From Bradyrhizobium canariense (lineage in GTDB: Bacteria; Pseudomonadota; Alphaproteobacteria; Rhizobiales; Xanthobacteraceae): a stretch of DNA of 64,000 nucleotides. Below the pieces are notes generated by a model. That model did not search any database. It saw nothing but the letters and a program-made list of their open reading frames with translations, and was not told the DNA's origin. Both the position numbers and the translations under genes were made by a program. Within the stretch, counting starts at the first letter, position 1, and every line of letters starts with the position of its first letter. The stretch is taken from assembly GCF_019402665.1 (NCBI RefSeq), contig NZ_VSST01000034.1, positions 159,722 to 223,721 of the forward strand. The letters are read 5' to 3'. Shown piece by piece: positions 17,412 through 25,435 of the stretch.

Positions 17412-18287
17412 CTATTTTCCGCCGCCCAGCGAGTGGACGTAAACTGCCATCGCCTTGATGGTGGCGGGATCGAGCCGCCCTTCCCAGGCCGGCATCACGC
17501 CCGCGCGGCCCTGGCTGATGGTCTCGATCAGCGTCGCCTCGTCCGAACCATAGAGCCAGATCTTGTCGGTCAAATTGGGGGCGCCCATCTCCGGGTTGCC
17601 CTTGCCGCCGTCGCCATGGCAGGCGACGCAATTCTCCGCGAAGATCTTCTCGCCCTTGGCCGCGTCATAGCCCTTGCGGGTCGGAAGGCCCGACAGTGCC
17701 CGGACATAGTTGGCGGCCGTGACGATCTCCTCCGGCTTCAGCACGCCGTCCTTGCCGAATGCGAGCATCTGGCCTTCATGCGTCTTGGCGTGGCCGGAAC
17801 GTGCGCCGAACTGGATGGTCTGCATGATCTGGTCGAGCGATCCGCCCCACAGCCAGTCGTCGTCGTTCAGGTTCGGATAGCCCTTGGCACCCGCGCCGCC
17901 TGAGCCGTGACACGGCGCGCAATTGTCGCCGAACACGGTCTTGCCCTTGGCGCGGGCGAGCGCGAGCAGCGCCGGGTCCTTCTCGATCTCGACGAGCGAG
18001 GCCGCGCCCAAGGCAACCATCTTGGCTCCGCGGATCTTCTCGAGGTTGGCGAGCTCGACCGCGACGTCGGCGCGTGTCGAGTAGCCGAACAGGCCCGTGG
18101 TATTGCCCGAGATCAGCGGCCAGGCCGGATACACGATCCAGTAGCCGACCGCCCAGACGATGGTAAGGTAGAAGGTGATTACCCACCAGCGCGGCAGCGG
18201 CGTGTTGAGCTCCTTGATGCCGTCCCACTCATGTCCGGTCGTGGACCTGCCGGAGACGGGATCGATGTCGCTATGATGATCGGTCAT
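17412..18287 (-). CDS. fixP: cbb3 oxidase diheme cytochrome c subunit FixP/CcoP
   Basis: This 291-residue subunit passes electrons from the bc1 complex/cytochrome c to FixO and FixN. It has an N-terminal cytoplasmic stretch with HEWDGIKELNTPLPRWW, one membrane helix, and two cytochrome c domains with heme motifs CAPCH and CVACH. Axial methionine candidates occur in each domain (for example VMPAWEGRL). The ATG at 18287 follows fixQ by six bases. Confidence 0.95.
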   Translation of the reverse strand: MTDHHSDIDPVSGRSTTGHEWDGIKELNTPLPRWWVITFYLTIVWAVGYWIVYPAWPLISGNTTGLFGYSTRADVAVELANLEKIRGAKMVALGAASLVEIEKDPALLALARAKGKTVFGDNCAPCHGSGGAGAKGYPNLNDDDWLWGGSLDQIMQTIQFGARSGHAKTHEGQMLAFGKDGVLKPEEIVTAANYVRALSGLPTRKGYDAAKGEKIFAENCVACHGDGGKGNPEMGAPNLTDKIWLYGSDEATLIETISQGRAGVMPAWEGRLDPATIKAMAVYVHSLGGGK

Positions 18288-18293
18288 GATCTC

Positions 18294-18458
18294 TTACTCC
18301 TCCCGCAACGGCAGGTGTGCCGCTTCGTCGAAAGCTGCCTTGTTACGGGGCCAGAATGCGTAGGCGATGATCGCGACAAAGATCGCGACGAACACCGGCG
18401 TCCAGATCGTGGTCACGAGACCGGACGCGAGATTGTCGAGGGTCAGGATGGCTTTCAT
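18294..18458 (-). CDS. fixQ: cbb3 oxidase small subunit FixQ/CcoQ
   Basis: This short frame encodes 54 residues beginning MKAILTLDNLASG and ending AAHLPLREE. It has one membrane helix (PVFVAIFVAIIAYAFWP) followed by the RNKAAFDEAA tail typical of CcoQ. CcoQ stabilises the association of CcoP with the core oxidase. It lies between fixO (12 bases upstream) and fixP (six bases downstream). Confidence 0.93.
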   Translation of the reverse strand: MKAILTLDNLASGLVTTIWTPVFVAIFVAIIAYAFWPRNKAAFDEAAHLPLREE

Positions 18459-18470
18459 CGTTGTGCCTTC

Positions 18471-19205
18471 TCAGCGAAGATTGGCTTTCTCGTTGTAGAT
18501 CTTGAAGTCGACCAGCGTGCCGAGCATCTGGAGATAGGCGATCAGCGCGTCCATCTCGGTCGGCGTGCCGGCCTTGCCGTCGAAGTTGCGCACCACGGCC
18601 TTGGCGTAGCGCTTGGTGAAAGCGTCGGAGCCGGCATTGTCAGGATCGGCCTGGGCCTTCATGTCGGCGCCCGCATTGGCGATCTGGTCGTCGGTGTAGG
18701 GCGTGCCGACGGTCCGCAGCGTGCGCATGTGGTCGGCGATCGTGTCCGGATCGACCTCGGTCTGGCTCAGGAACGGGTAGCCGGGCATCACCGATTGCGG
18801 CACGATTGCGCGCGGGTTGGTCAGATGGGTGACGTGCCAGTCGTCGGAATATTTGGCGCCGACGCGGGCAAGATCGGGACCGGTGCGCTTCGAGCCCCAC
18901 TGGAACGGATGGTCGTACATGCTCTCGGCGGCCAGCGAGAAATGGCCGTAGCGCTCGACCTCGTCGCGCAAGGGCCGGATCATCTGCGAATGGCAGAGAT
19001 AACAGCCTTCGCGGATGTAGACGTTGCGCCCGGCGAGCTCCAGCGGCGTATACGGCCTGATCCCGTCGACCGCCTCGATCGTGCTCTTGAGGTAGAACAG
19101 CGGGGTGATCTCGACGAGACCGCCGATCGCGATCACCAGCAGGATGCCGACGATCAGGATGATCGAGTTCTTTTCGAAGATTTGGTGGCGTGTCCAGAAC
19201 GACAT
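18471..19205 (-). CDS. fixO: cbb3 oxidase monoheme cytochrome c subunit FixO/CcoO
   Basis: This 244-residue subunit has one N-terminal helix (SIILIVGILLVIAIGGLVEI) and a periplasmic cytochrome c domain with heme motif CYLCHSQM. Family blocks include RNVYIREGCYLCH, GHFSLAAESMYDHPFQWGSK, RTGPDLARVG and MPGYPFL, which holds the distal Met. It donates electrons to FixN. It starts 10 bases after fixN. Confidence 0.96.
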   Translation of the reverse strand: MSFWTRHQIFEKNSIILIVGILLVIAIGGLVEITPLFYLKSTIEAVDGIRPYTPLELAGRNVYIREGCYLCHSQMIRPLRDEVERYGHFSLAAESMYDHPFQWGSKRTGPDLARVGAKYSDDWHVTHLTNPRAIVPQSVMPGYPFLSQTEVDPDTIADHMRTLRTVGTPYTDDQIANAGADMKAQADPDNAGSDAFTKRYAKAVVRNFDGKAGTPTEMDALIAYLQMLGTLVDFKIYNEKANLR

Positions 19206-19215
19206 GGAAAACTCC

Positions 19216-20865
19216 TCATTCCGCCGGCTGAAGAGCGACGGGCATCTGGACTTCCTGTTCGCCGACGCGAACGGTCATCCAGAGATTGTAGGCCATGATC
19301 AACGCGCCGATCAGGAACAGCCCGCCGCCGGCAGCGCGGATGATGTAGAAGGGATGCATCGCTTCGACGGTCTCGATGAAGGAATATTCGAGGAAGCCGA
19401 GCGAGGTGTAGGCGCGCCACATCAGGCCCTGGAGGATGCCGGACACCCACATCGCCGAGATGTAGAGGACGATGCCAAGCGTCGCGATCCAGAAGTGCCA
19501 GTTGACGAGCTTAAGGCTGTAGAGGCCCTTGCGATTCCAGATCCAGGGCACCAGGCAGTAGAGCGCGCCGAAGGAGACGAAACCGACCCAGCCGAGGGCG
19601 CCGGAATGCACGTGGCCGATGGTCCAGTCGGTGTAGTGGCTGAGCGAGTTGACCACCTTGATCGACATCATCGGTCCTTCGAAGGTCGACATGCCGTAGA
19701 AGGCGACGGAGACCACGAGCATGCGCAGCACGGGATCGGTGCGCAGCTTGTCCCAGGCGCCCGACAGCGTCATCAGGCCGTTGATCATGCCGCCCCAGGA
19801 CGGCATCCACAGCATGATGGAGAAGGTCATGCCGAGCGTCTGGGTCCAGTCCGGCAACGCCGTGTAATGCAGATGGTGCGGGCCGGCCCAGATGTAGAGG
19901 AAGATCAGCGCCCAGAAGTGGATGATCGAGAGGCGGTACGAATAGATCGGCCGCTCGGCCCGCTTGGGGATGAAGTAGTACATGATGGCGAGGAAGCCGG
20001 CGGTCAGGAAGAAGCCGACCGCGTTGTGGCCGTACCACCACTGGAACATGGCGTCCTGGATGCCGCCCCAGGCGATGTAGGATTTCGAGCCGAACACCGA
20101 AACTGGCAGAGCCGGGTTGTTACCGAGATGCAAGACCGCAATCGTCACGATGAAAGCGAGATAGAACCAGTTCGCGACGAAGATGTGCGGTTCCTTGCGC
20201 TTGATGATCGTGGCAAGGAAGACCAGCAGATAGGTGACCCAGACGATGGTCAGCCACAGATCGGCGTACCATTCCGGCTCGGCATATTCCTTCGACTGGG
20301 TGACGCCGAGCAGATAGCCGGTGCCGGCGATCAGGATGAAGAAATTGTAGCCTACGACGACGAACCATGGCGCGAGATCGCCTGCAAGCCGAACGCGGCA
20401 GCTCTTCTGGACGACGTAGAAGGAGGTCGCGATCAGGACGTTGCCGCCGAAGGCAAAGATCACTGCGGACGTGTGCAGCGGACGCAGGCGGCCGAAGCTG
20501 GTCCAGGGCAGATCGAAGTTCAGCGCCGGCCACGCCAGTTGCGAGGCGATGATGAGGCCGACGAGAAAGCCGGCAATGCCCCAGAACATCGCCATGACGG
20601 AGGAGAACTTGATGGGGCCCATGTTGTAATTGGGCCGGCCGTTGATCTCCGCAGGCGGCAGCGCCGCCGGCCGATCGAGGTAACGGTTGATGATGCAGAA
20701 GACGGCGGCCAGGCTCGCCGCCGCGCTCAGCGCGGCATGGAAGGCGAAGGGCGCATCGAGCGCCTTGGCCGAGGCAATCACGCAGAGGAAGGCGGTGACC
20801 GCGAACACGACAGCCAGGCCGCTTTCACCTGACGTCATGGACTTGGAGATGGAGGGCTGGCTCAT
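19216..20865 (-). CDS. fixN: cbb3 oxidase catalytic subunit FixN/CcoN
   Basis: This 549-residue heme-copper oxidase subunit I reduces O2 to water with high affinity, supporting respiration inside microaerobic nodules. It has about 14 membrane helices. The heme- and copper-ligand histidines are in RPLHTSAVIF, WWYGHNAVGF, WAGPHHLHYTALPDW and WTIGHVHSGALGW. It is the first gene of fixNOQP. A perfect FixK2 box is centred 63.5 bases before its ATG. Confidence 0.97.
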   Translation of the reverse strand: MSQPSISKSMTSGESGLAVVFAVTAFLCVIASAKALDAPFAFHAALSAAASLAAVFCIINRYLDRPAALPPAEINGRPNYNMGPIKFSSVMAMFWGIAGFLVGLIIASQLAWPALNFDLPWTSFGRLRPLHTSAVIFAFGGNVLIATSFYVVQKSCRVRLAGDLAPWFVVVGYNFFILIAGTGYLLGVTQSKEYAEPEWYADLWLTIVWVTYLLVFLATIIKRKEPHIFVANWFYLAFIVTIAVLHLGNNPALPVSVFGSKSYIAWGGIQDAMFQWWYGHNAVGFFLTAGFLAIMYYFIPKRAERPIYSYRLSIIHFWALIFLYIWAGPHHLHYTALPDWTQTLGMTFSIMLWMPSWGGMINGLMTLSGAWDKLRTDPVLRMLVVSVAFYGMSTFEGPMMSIKVVNSLSHYTDWTIGHVHSGALGWVGFVSFGALYCLVPWIWNRKGLYSLKLVNWHFWIATLGIVLYISAMWVSGILQGLMWRAYTSLGFLEYSFIETVEAMHPFYIIRAAGGGLFLIGALIMAYNLWMTVRVGEQEVQMPVALQPAE

Positions 20866-20921
20866 GCGGATTCTCTCTGAAAGAACACAGGGCCAGAAAC
20901 CACATTCGCCCTCGCGGGGAA

Positions 20922-20935
20922 TTGATTGAAATCAA
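20922..20935. promoter_or_regulatory. Perfect FixK2/FNR box upstream of fixN
   Basis: TTGATTGAAATCAA is a perfect palindrome in its TTGAT/ATCAA arms and matches the FixK2/FNR consensus. A class II site would place transcription about 41 bases downstream of its centre, near 20887, leaving a leader of roughly 22 bases before fixN. Confidence 0.9.
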
Positions 20936-20982
20936 GCTATGTGGATTTCTGTTAATGTGAGGCGGTTGTTAAAGTGCCCTAT

Positions 20983-21163
20983 CCCCTTGTGGGAGAGGGC
21001 AGCGAGGACCATGCCGCGCACTCACTTGGGTGAGGGGTTGGTCCCGCACGAAGACTCTTTCGGTGGAGAAAACCCCTCATCCGGCGCCATAGCCGAAGCT
21101 TCGCTTCGGCGTTCTTAAGAACGGCGGCCGAAGGCCGCCTATGCTACCTTCTCCCACAAGGGG
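20983..21163. repeat. Long palindromic intergenic repeat, family R2
   Basis: A perfect 13-base inverted repeat, CCCCTTGTGGGAG (20983-20995) and CTCCCACAAGGGG (21151-21163), bounds an element with inner hairpins, including GCCGAAGC-TTC-GCTTCGGC (21092-21110). It lies in the ~340-base gap between the CBS-domain gene and the fixN promoter. No reading frame is convincing. It resembles dispersed Bradyrhizobium intergenic repeats. Confidence 0.75.
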
Positions 21164-21209
21164 AGAAGGGAAGAAAAAGACTCTCCCGTAATTATGGAGC
21201 CGACAATTC

Positions 21210-21635
21210 TCACTCCCGCGCCGTCGCCTTGAGTGCCGTGATGACGTCCTCGCGCGCGACGATACCGACCAGCTTCTGCGCGCCGTCGAGCACGATGATG
21301 CTCCTGATGCGGTGCTCGACCATGATCTGGAGCACGCGCGTCAGCCGCGTGTCGGGGCTGACATAGATGAAGTCGGGCGTCATGACGTCGCCGATTTTGC
21401 GGCTCATCAGGTCGTGGTAGCGCGGCAGCATCTGGCTCGGCGTGAAGGCGAAGCACTTCAGGATGTCGAACTTGGTGACGATGCCGACGACCTGCCCGTC
21501 GTCCTCGACGGGATAGGAATTGAAATCATCGCGTTCGAACATCTCGCTGAGCGCGAGCAGGTCGAGGTCGCGCCTCACCGTCCTGACGTCGTGCGTCATG
21601 TAGCCGTCGACGGTCTGTTCAAGGAATCTGTACAC
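21210..21635 (-). CDS. Paired CBS-domain protein
   Basis: This ~141-residue protein has two CBS motifs: VDGYMTHDVRTVRRD to VEDDGQVVGIVTKFDI, and KIGDVMTPDFIYVSPDTRLT to LVGIVAREDVITAL. Such pairs bind adenine nucleotides and act as energy sensors. The start is set as GTG 21635, six bases after AGAGGA. It follows the universal stress protein by 38 bases in the same direction, so both are likely cotranscribed. Proximity to fixNOQP and fixLJ suggests a low-oxygen role. Confidence 0.85.
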   Translation of the reverse strand: MYRFLEQTVDGYMTHDVRTVRRDLDLLALSEMFERDDFNSYPVEDDGQVVGIVTKFDILKCFAFTPSQMLPRYHDLMSRKIGDVMTPDFIYVSPDTRLTRVLQIMVEHRIRSIIVLDGAQKLVGIVAREDVITALKATARE

Positions 21636-21673
21636 GGCGCGTCCTCTTTGATTCGTCTTGCATCGCTCCCGCG

Positions 21674-22507
21674 TCAGTGCGACAGCAGCACGCAGCGGGC
21701 AGATTGAGTGACCAGATATTGGGTGACGCCGCCGAGGATCAGTTCGCGGAAGCGCGAATGACCGTAGGCACCGGCGACAATCAGACTGGCGCCGACATCG
21801 CCGGCAATTTTCTCCAGTTGCCCGGCGACGGTTTCGTTCCGGGCCGCTTCGGAAACGCGCGCGATCGCGGTCACGCCGTGGCGGGCAAGCCACGCCGTCA
21901 CGTCGGTTACGCCAGCGACCGCGGCAGGGCGGTCGTCGTCGCCTTCGGGAATTGCGAGGACGGTGACATCTCTGGCCTTGCGTAGTATCGGCAGCGCATC
22001 GGCGAGCGCCCGCCGCGCTTCCGGCGTATCCTTCCACGCGACCAGGACGCTGCGCAGATCGAGCCAGTTGACCCCGTCAGGCACGACCAGGATCGGCCGG
22101 CCGGCTTGCATCACCAGATCCTTGGGGCTCGCGAGCGCGAAGGCGTCGGAGAAGGCCGGGCTCTGGCCGCCGGTGACGACGATGTCGGCGCAACGCGCCT
22201 GAGTGAACGTAAAGCGCGCCGGGAAATCCATGGCGCTGCGCCATTCCACATGTCCGCCGCGATTCCGGATCGCGGCGCGGAATTGCGCCTCGAGCTCGCC
22301 CAGGCGTCGCTTGACCGAGGCTTCTCCCTCATCGATCAGTGCCTGCGCTGCAGTGCCATCGCTGAAATAGAGCGGCGGGGCGAACTGCGCCGAAGCAAGG
22401 CCGATGATCGACGCCTCAAATCGTTCGGCAAGCTCGCCCGCGACCTGAAGCCGCGCCTCGTTGGGCTGATCGAGCGCCAGGCTGACCATCACGGTCGCGT
22501 ATGTCAT
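21674..22507 (-). CDS. Universal stress protein, tandem-Usp type
   Basis: This 277-residue protein has two Usp-like halves. The second carries the nucleotide-binding pattern GASLIVAGAYGHSRFRELILGG, a G-x2-G-x9-G(S/T)-type loop, and the ending VTQSARCVLLSH. The first half is more diverged (VTGGQSPAFS). The start is ATG 22507 with GGAGAATCTCG upstream. Universal stress genes in this position near fix genes are usually induced at low oxygen. A near-consensus FixK2 box is centred 66.5 bases upstream. Confidence 0.88.
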   Translation of the reverse strand: MTYATVMVSLALDQPNEARLQVAGELAERFEASIIGLASAQFAPPLYFSDGTAAQALIDEGEASVKRRLGELEAQFRAAIRNRGGHVEWRSAMDFPARFTFTQARCADIVVTGGQSPAFSDAFALASPKDLVMQAGRPILVVPDGVNWLDLRSVLVAWKDTPEARRALADALPILRKARDVTVLAIPEGDDDRPAAVAGVTDVTAWLARHGVTAIARVSEAARNETVAGQLEKIAGDVGASLIVAGAYGHSRFRELILGGVTQYLVTQSARCVLLSH

Positions 22508-22566
22508 CGAGATTCTCCGAAGCAATGGGCTTTGATCCGATCGTAAGCCGGCCGCTGCCTGGCAGG

Positions 22567-22580
22567 ATGAGATAGATCAA
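22567..22580. promoter_or_regulatory. Near-consensus FixK2 box upstream of usp-CBS pair
   Basis: Read on the minus strand the site is TTGATCTATCTCAT, one base from the TTGA-N6-TCAA core. Its centre is 66.5 bases before the usp ATG, close to the 63.5-base spacing at fixN and fixG. The gap (22508-22712) also carries the fixL promoter in the other direction. Confidence 0.4.
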
Positions 22581-22712
22581 AACCTTGGATCACCGCGCCG
22601 GCCGGAAATCTGCCAATGGTATAAGACATCGGAACTTGCCTCTGGCCCCTCCTTGGGTACATTGCCGACGGTAACGCTGTGCGGTTCCCCGCATCAGAAT
22701 GGGAGTGATCGT

Positions 22713-24230
22713 TTGGCGCCGACCCGTGTGATTCATCCGCAAGATGACGGCCGGGGCGAACATTTCCGCGTTCGAATCGAAGGATTTGGCGTCGGGACCT
22801 GGGATCTCGATCTCACGACACTGGAATTGGAGTGGTCGGAGACGGCCAGAAGCCTGTTCGGAATCGAATCTGGCCAATCGGTGAGTTACGCGCTGTTCCT
22901 GTCCCGGCTGGAGCCGAACGACCGCGAGCGGATCGAGATCGCGATCCGGCGCGTCTCCGAACGGGGCGGCAGCTTCGACGTGTCGTTCAGGGTCGCGGGG
23001 GCGTCGGGCAGAGCGCAGTGGATTCGCGCCCGCGCGGGGCTGATTCGAGACGACGCCGGCGCCGCTCGACATCTCAGCGGCATCTTTCTTGACGTCGATG
23101 AGGAGAAGCAGGTCGAGGAAACCCTGCGCACCCGCGAGAGTCACCTCCGCTCGATCCTCCAGACGATTCCCGATGCCATGATCGTCATCGACGGCCATGG
23201 CATCATCCAGCTCTTCAGCACGGCGGCGGAGCGCCTGTTCGGCTGGGTCGAGTCGGAGGCGATCGGGCAGAACGTGCGCATCCTGATGCCGGAGCCCGAC
23301 AGCTCACGTCACGACGGCTACATCGCGCGCTACCGGACCACCAGCGACCCACACATCATCGGCATCGGTCGCATCGTGACCGGCAAGCGCCGCGACGGCA
23401 CGACCTTTCCGATGCACCTGTCGATCGGCGAGATGCAGTCGGGCGGCGAGCCCTATTTTACCGGCTTCGTCCGCGATCTGACCGAGCATCAGAAAACCCA
23501 GACGCGGCTCCAGGAATTGCAATCCGAGCTCGTCCATGTCTCGCGATTGAGCGCGATGGGCGAAATGGCGTCCGCGCTCGCCCACGAGCTGAACCAGCCG
23601 CTGGCAGCGATCAGCAACTACATGAAGGGGTCGCGGCGGTTGCTCGCCGGAAGCCAGGATCCGAATGCGCCGAAGATCGAGAGCGCGCTGGACCGCGCCG
23701 CCGAACAGGCGCTGCGCGCCGGCCAGATCATCCGGCGCTTGCGCGACTTCGTCTCCCGCGGCGAATCGGAGAAACGGGTCGAGAGTCTGTCCAGACTGAT
23801 CGAAGAGGCCGGCGCCCTCGGGCTGGCAGGCGCGCGCGAGCAGGATGTGCAGCTCCGTTTCGGCCTCAATCCAAATGCCGATCTCGTGCTCGCCGACCGG
23901 GTGCAAATCCAGCAGGTGCTGGTCAACCTGTTCCGCAACGCGCTGGAAGCGATGGCGCAGTCGCCACGGCGCGAGCTCGTCGTCACCAACACCCGCGCCG
24001 CCGACGACATGATCGAGATCGAGGTCTCCGACACCGGCTCCGGCTTCCAGGACGACGTCATGCCAAACCTGTTTCAGACTTTCTTCACCACCAAGGACAC
24101 CGGCATGGGCGTAGGACTGTCCATCAGCCGCTCGATCATCGAGGCTCACGGCGGCCGGATGTGGGCCGAGAGCAACGCATCGGGTGGAGCGACATTCCGC
24201 TTCACGTTGCCGGCAGCCGACGAGAACTGA
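22713..24230 (+). CDS. fixL: Oxygen-sensing histidine kinase FixL
   Basis: This 505-residue soluble kinase has an N-terminal PAS domain (about 25-125), a heme PAS domain (about 140-255) and a HisKA/HATPase core. Heme-pocket residues fall at the numbering known for B. japonicum FixL: proximal His200 (SSRHDGYIARY), Arg206, His214, Ile215, Arg220 and Ile238. The phospho-acceptor is His291 in ALAHELNQP. ATPase motifs are NLFRNALEAM, DTGSGF and DTGMGVGLS. The start is TTG 22713, seven bases after GGGAG, giving the same 505-residue length as I recall for B. japonicum FixL. O2 bound to heme shuts off phosphorylation of FixJ, encoded four bases downstream. Confidence 0.97.
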   Translation: MAPTRVIHPQDDGRGEHFRVRIEGFGVGTWDLDLTTLELEWSETARSLFGIESGQSVSYALFLSRLEPNDRERIEIAIRRVSERGGSFDVSFRVAGASGRAQWIRARAGLIRDDAGAARHLSGIFLDVDEEKQVEETLRTRESHLRSILQTIPDAMIVIDGHGIIQLFSTAAERLFGWVESEAIGQNVRILMPEPDSSRHDGYIARYRTTSDPHIIGIGRIVTGKRRDGTTFPMHLSIGEMQSGGEPYFTGFVRDLTEHQKTQTRLQELQSELVHVSRLSAMGEMASALAHELNQPLAAISNYMKGSRRLLAGSQDPNAPKIESALDRAAEQALRAGQIIRRLRDFVSRGESEKRVESLSRLIEEAGALGLAGAREQDVQLRFGLNPNADLVLADRVQIQQVLVNLFRNALEAMAQSPRRELVVTNTRAADDMIEIEVSDTGSGFQDDVMPNLFQTFFTTKDTGMGVGLSISRSIIEAHGGRMWAESNASGGATFRFTLPAADEN

Positions 24231-24233
24231 TCC

Positions 24234-24851
24234 ATGACGACCAAGGGAATCATCTACGTCATTGACGACGACGAGGCGATGCGGGATTCGCTGAATTTCC
24301 TGCTGGATTCAGCTGGCTTCGGCGTCACACTGTTCGACAACGCGCAGAGTTTTCTCGACGCCCTGCCCGGCCTCGCCTTCGGCTGCGTCGTCTCCGACGT
24401 GCGGATGCCCGGTATCGACGGGATCGAGCTTCTCAAGCGCCTGAAGGCGCAGCGCAGCCGGTTTCCAATCCTGATCATGACCGGCCATGGCGACGTGCCG
24501 CTCGCGGTCGAGGCGATGAAACTCGGTGCCATGGATTTCCTGGAAAAGCCGTTCGAAGATGACCGCCTCGTCGCCATGATCGAATCCGCGATCCGCGAGG
24601 GCGAGCCGGCGGCCAGGAACGAGGCCGTGGCCCAGGACCTCGCCGCTCGCGTCGCTTCCCTGAGCCCCAGGGAGCGCCAGGTCATGGAGGGGCTGATCGC
24701 GGGCCTCTCCAACAAGCTGATCGCCCGCGAGTACGACATCAGCCCGCGTACCATCGAGGTCTACCGGGCCAACGTGATGACCAAGATGCAGGCCAACAGC
24801 CTGTCGGAGCTGGTCCGGCTGGCGATGCGCGCCGGAATGCTCAACGATTGA
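24234..24851 (+). CDS. fixJ: Response regulator FixJ
   Basis: This 205-residue regulator has an N-terminal receiver domain with acidic pocket Asp11-Asp13, phosphorylated Asp55 (VSDVRMPG), Thr in IMTGHGD and Lys in LEKPF, followed by a LuxR-type HTH (LSPRERQVMEGLIAG, NKLIAREYDISPRTIEVYR). Phosphorylated by FixL at low oxygen, it activates fixK2. It lies three bases after fixL and is cotranscribed with it. Confidence 0.97.
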   Translation: MTTKGIIYVIDDDEAMRDSLNFLLDSAGFGVTLFDNAQSFLDALPGLAFGCVVSDVRMPGIDGIELLKRLKAQRSRFPILIMTGHGDVPLAVEAMKLGAMDFLEKPFEDDRLVAMIESAIREGEPAARNEAVAQDLAARVASLSPRERQVMEGLIAGLSNKLIAREYDISPRTIEVYRANVMTKMQANSLSELVRLAMRAGMLND

Positions 24852-24945
24852 AGTCACCAGGATTGAGGCAAGTCAAAACCGGTCGCTCGCCCTGTGCTAC
24901 CAGATCGGAATGATTGCGATCAGCTCCCATCCTGAGCGGCTCCCG

Positions 24946-25332
24946 ATGTCGTCACCCGCGAAACCAACCGTCTATGTGGTGGACGACGACGCCGCCGTGC
25001 TGGGCTCCCTGCGCTTCCTGTTGGAAACCGACGGCTTTGCCGTGCGGACCTTTCGAAATGCCACGGCGCTGCTCAATGCGGCGAGCCCGTCCGGTGCAGA
25101 CTGTTACGTGATCGACTACAAAATGCCCGACATCAACGGCATCGAGCTGGCCGGGCGGCTGCGCCTCTCCGAGGGCGGTACCCCGGTGATCCTGATCACC
25201 GGCTATCCCGACCCGAATATCTCGGCCCGGGCGGCGGCCGCAGGCGTGAACGAGGTAATTCTGAAGCCGCTTCTGGACGAAAACCTGGCCAAACGCATTC
25301 GCCACGCCATCCAGAACCGGGTCCATAGCTGA
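24946..25332 (+). CDS. Stand-alone receiver-domain response regulator
   Basis: This 128-residue protein is a receiver domain only, with all phosphorylation residues: VVDDDAAV, the acceptor Asp in VIDYKMPDINGIEL, Thr in LITGYPD and Lys in ILKPLLDE. There is no output domain. A longer frame from 24910 has a poor ribosome site. ATG 24946 starts MSSPAKPTVYVVDDD, as expected. It lies between fixJ and fixK2, the position of a single-domain regulator of unknown role in B. japonicum. It could compete for FixL phosphate or act through protein contact (inference). Confidence 0.88.
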   Translation: MSSPAKPTVYVVDDDAAVLGSLRFLLETDGFAVRTFRNATALLNAASPSGADCYVIDYKMPDINGIELAGRLRLSEGGTPVILITGYPDPNISARAAAAGVNEVILKPLLDENLAKRIRHAIQNRVHS

Positions 25333-25333
25333 C

Positions 25334-25353
25334 CTACGGGATTCTACGTAAGG
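25334..25353. promoter_or_regulatory. Candidate FixJ site upstream of fixK2
   Basis: CTACGGGATTCTACGTAAGG contains two CTACG half-elements ten bases apart and a TACGTAA core, resembling FixJ targets in rhizobial fixK promoters. It lies about 80-100 bases before fixK2 and immediately after the stop codon of the receiver gene. Assignment rests on similarity by eye. Confidence 0.45.
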
Positions 25354-25435
25354 CACCCCCCTTAAGATATCTCGCGAAATTTTCGAGGCATCCGATACCG
25401 CGTACCAAAGCGTCATCACAACGGAGATGGCGCAG

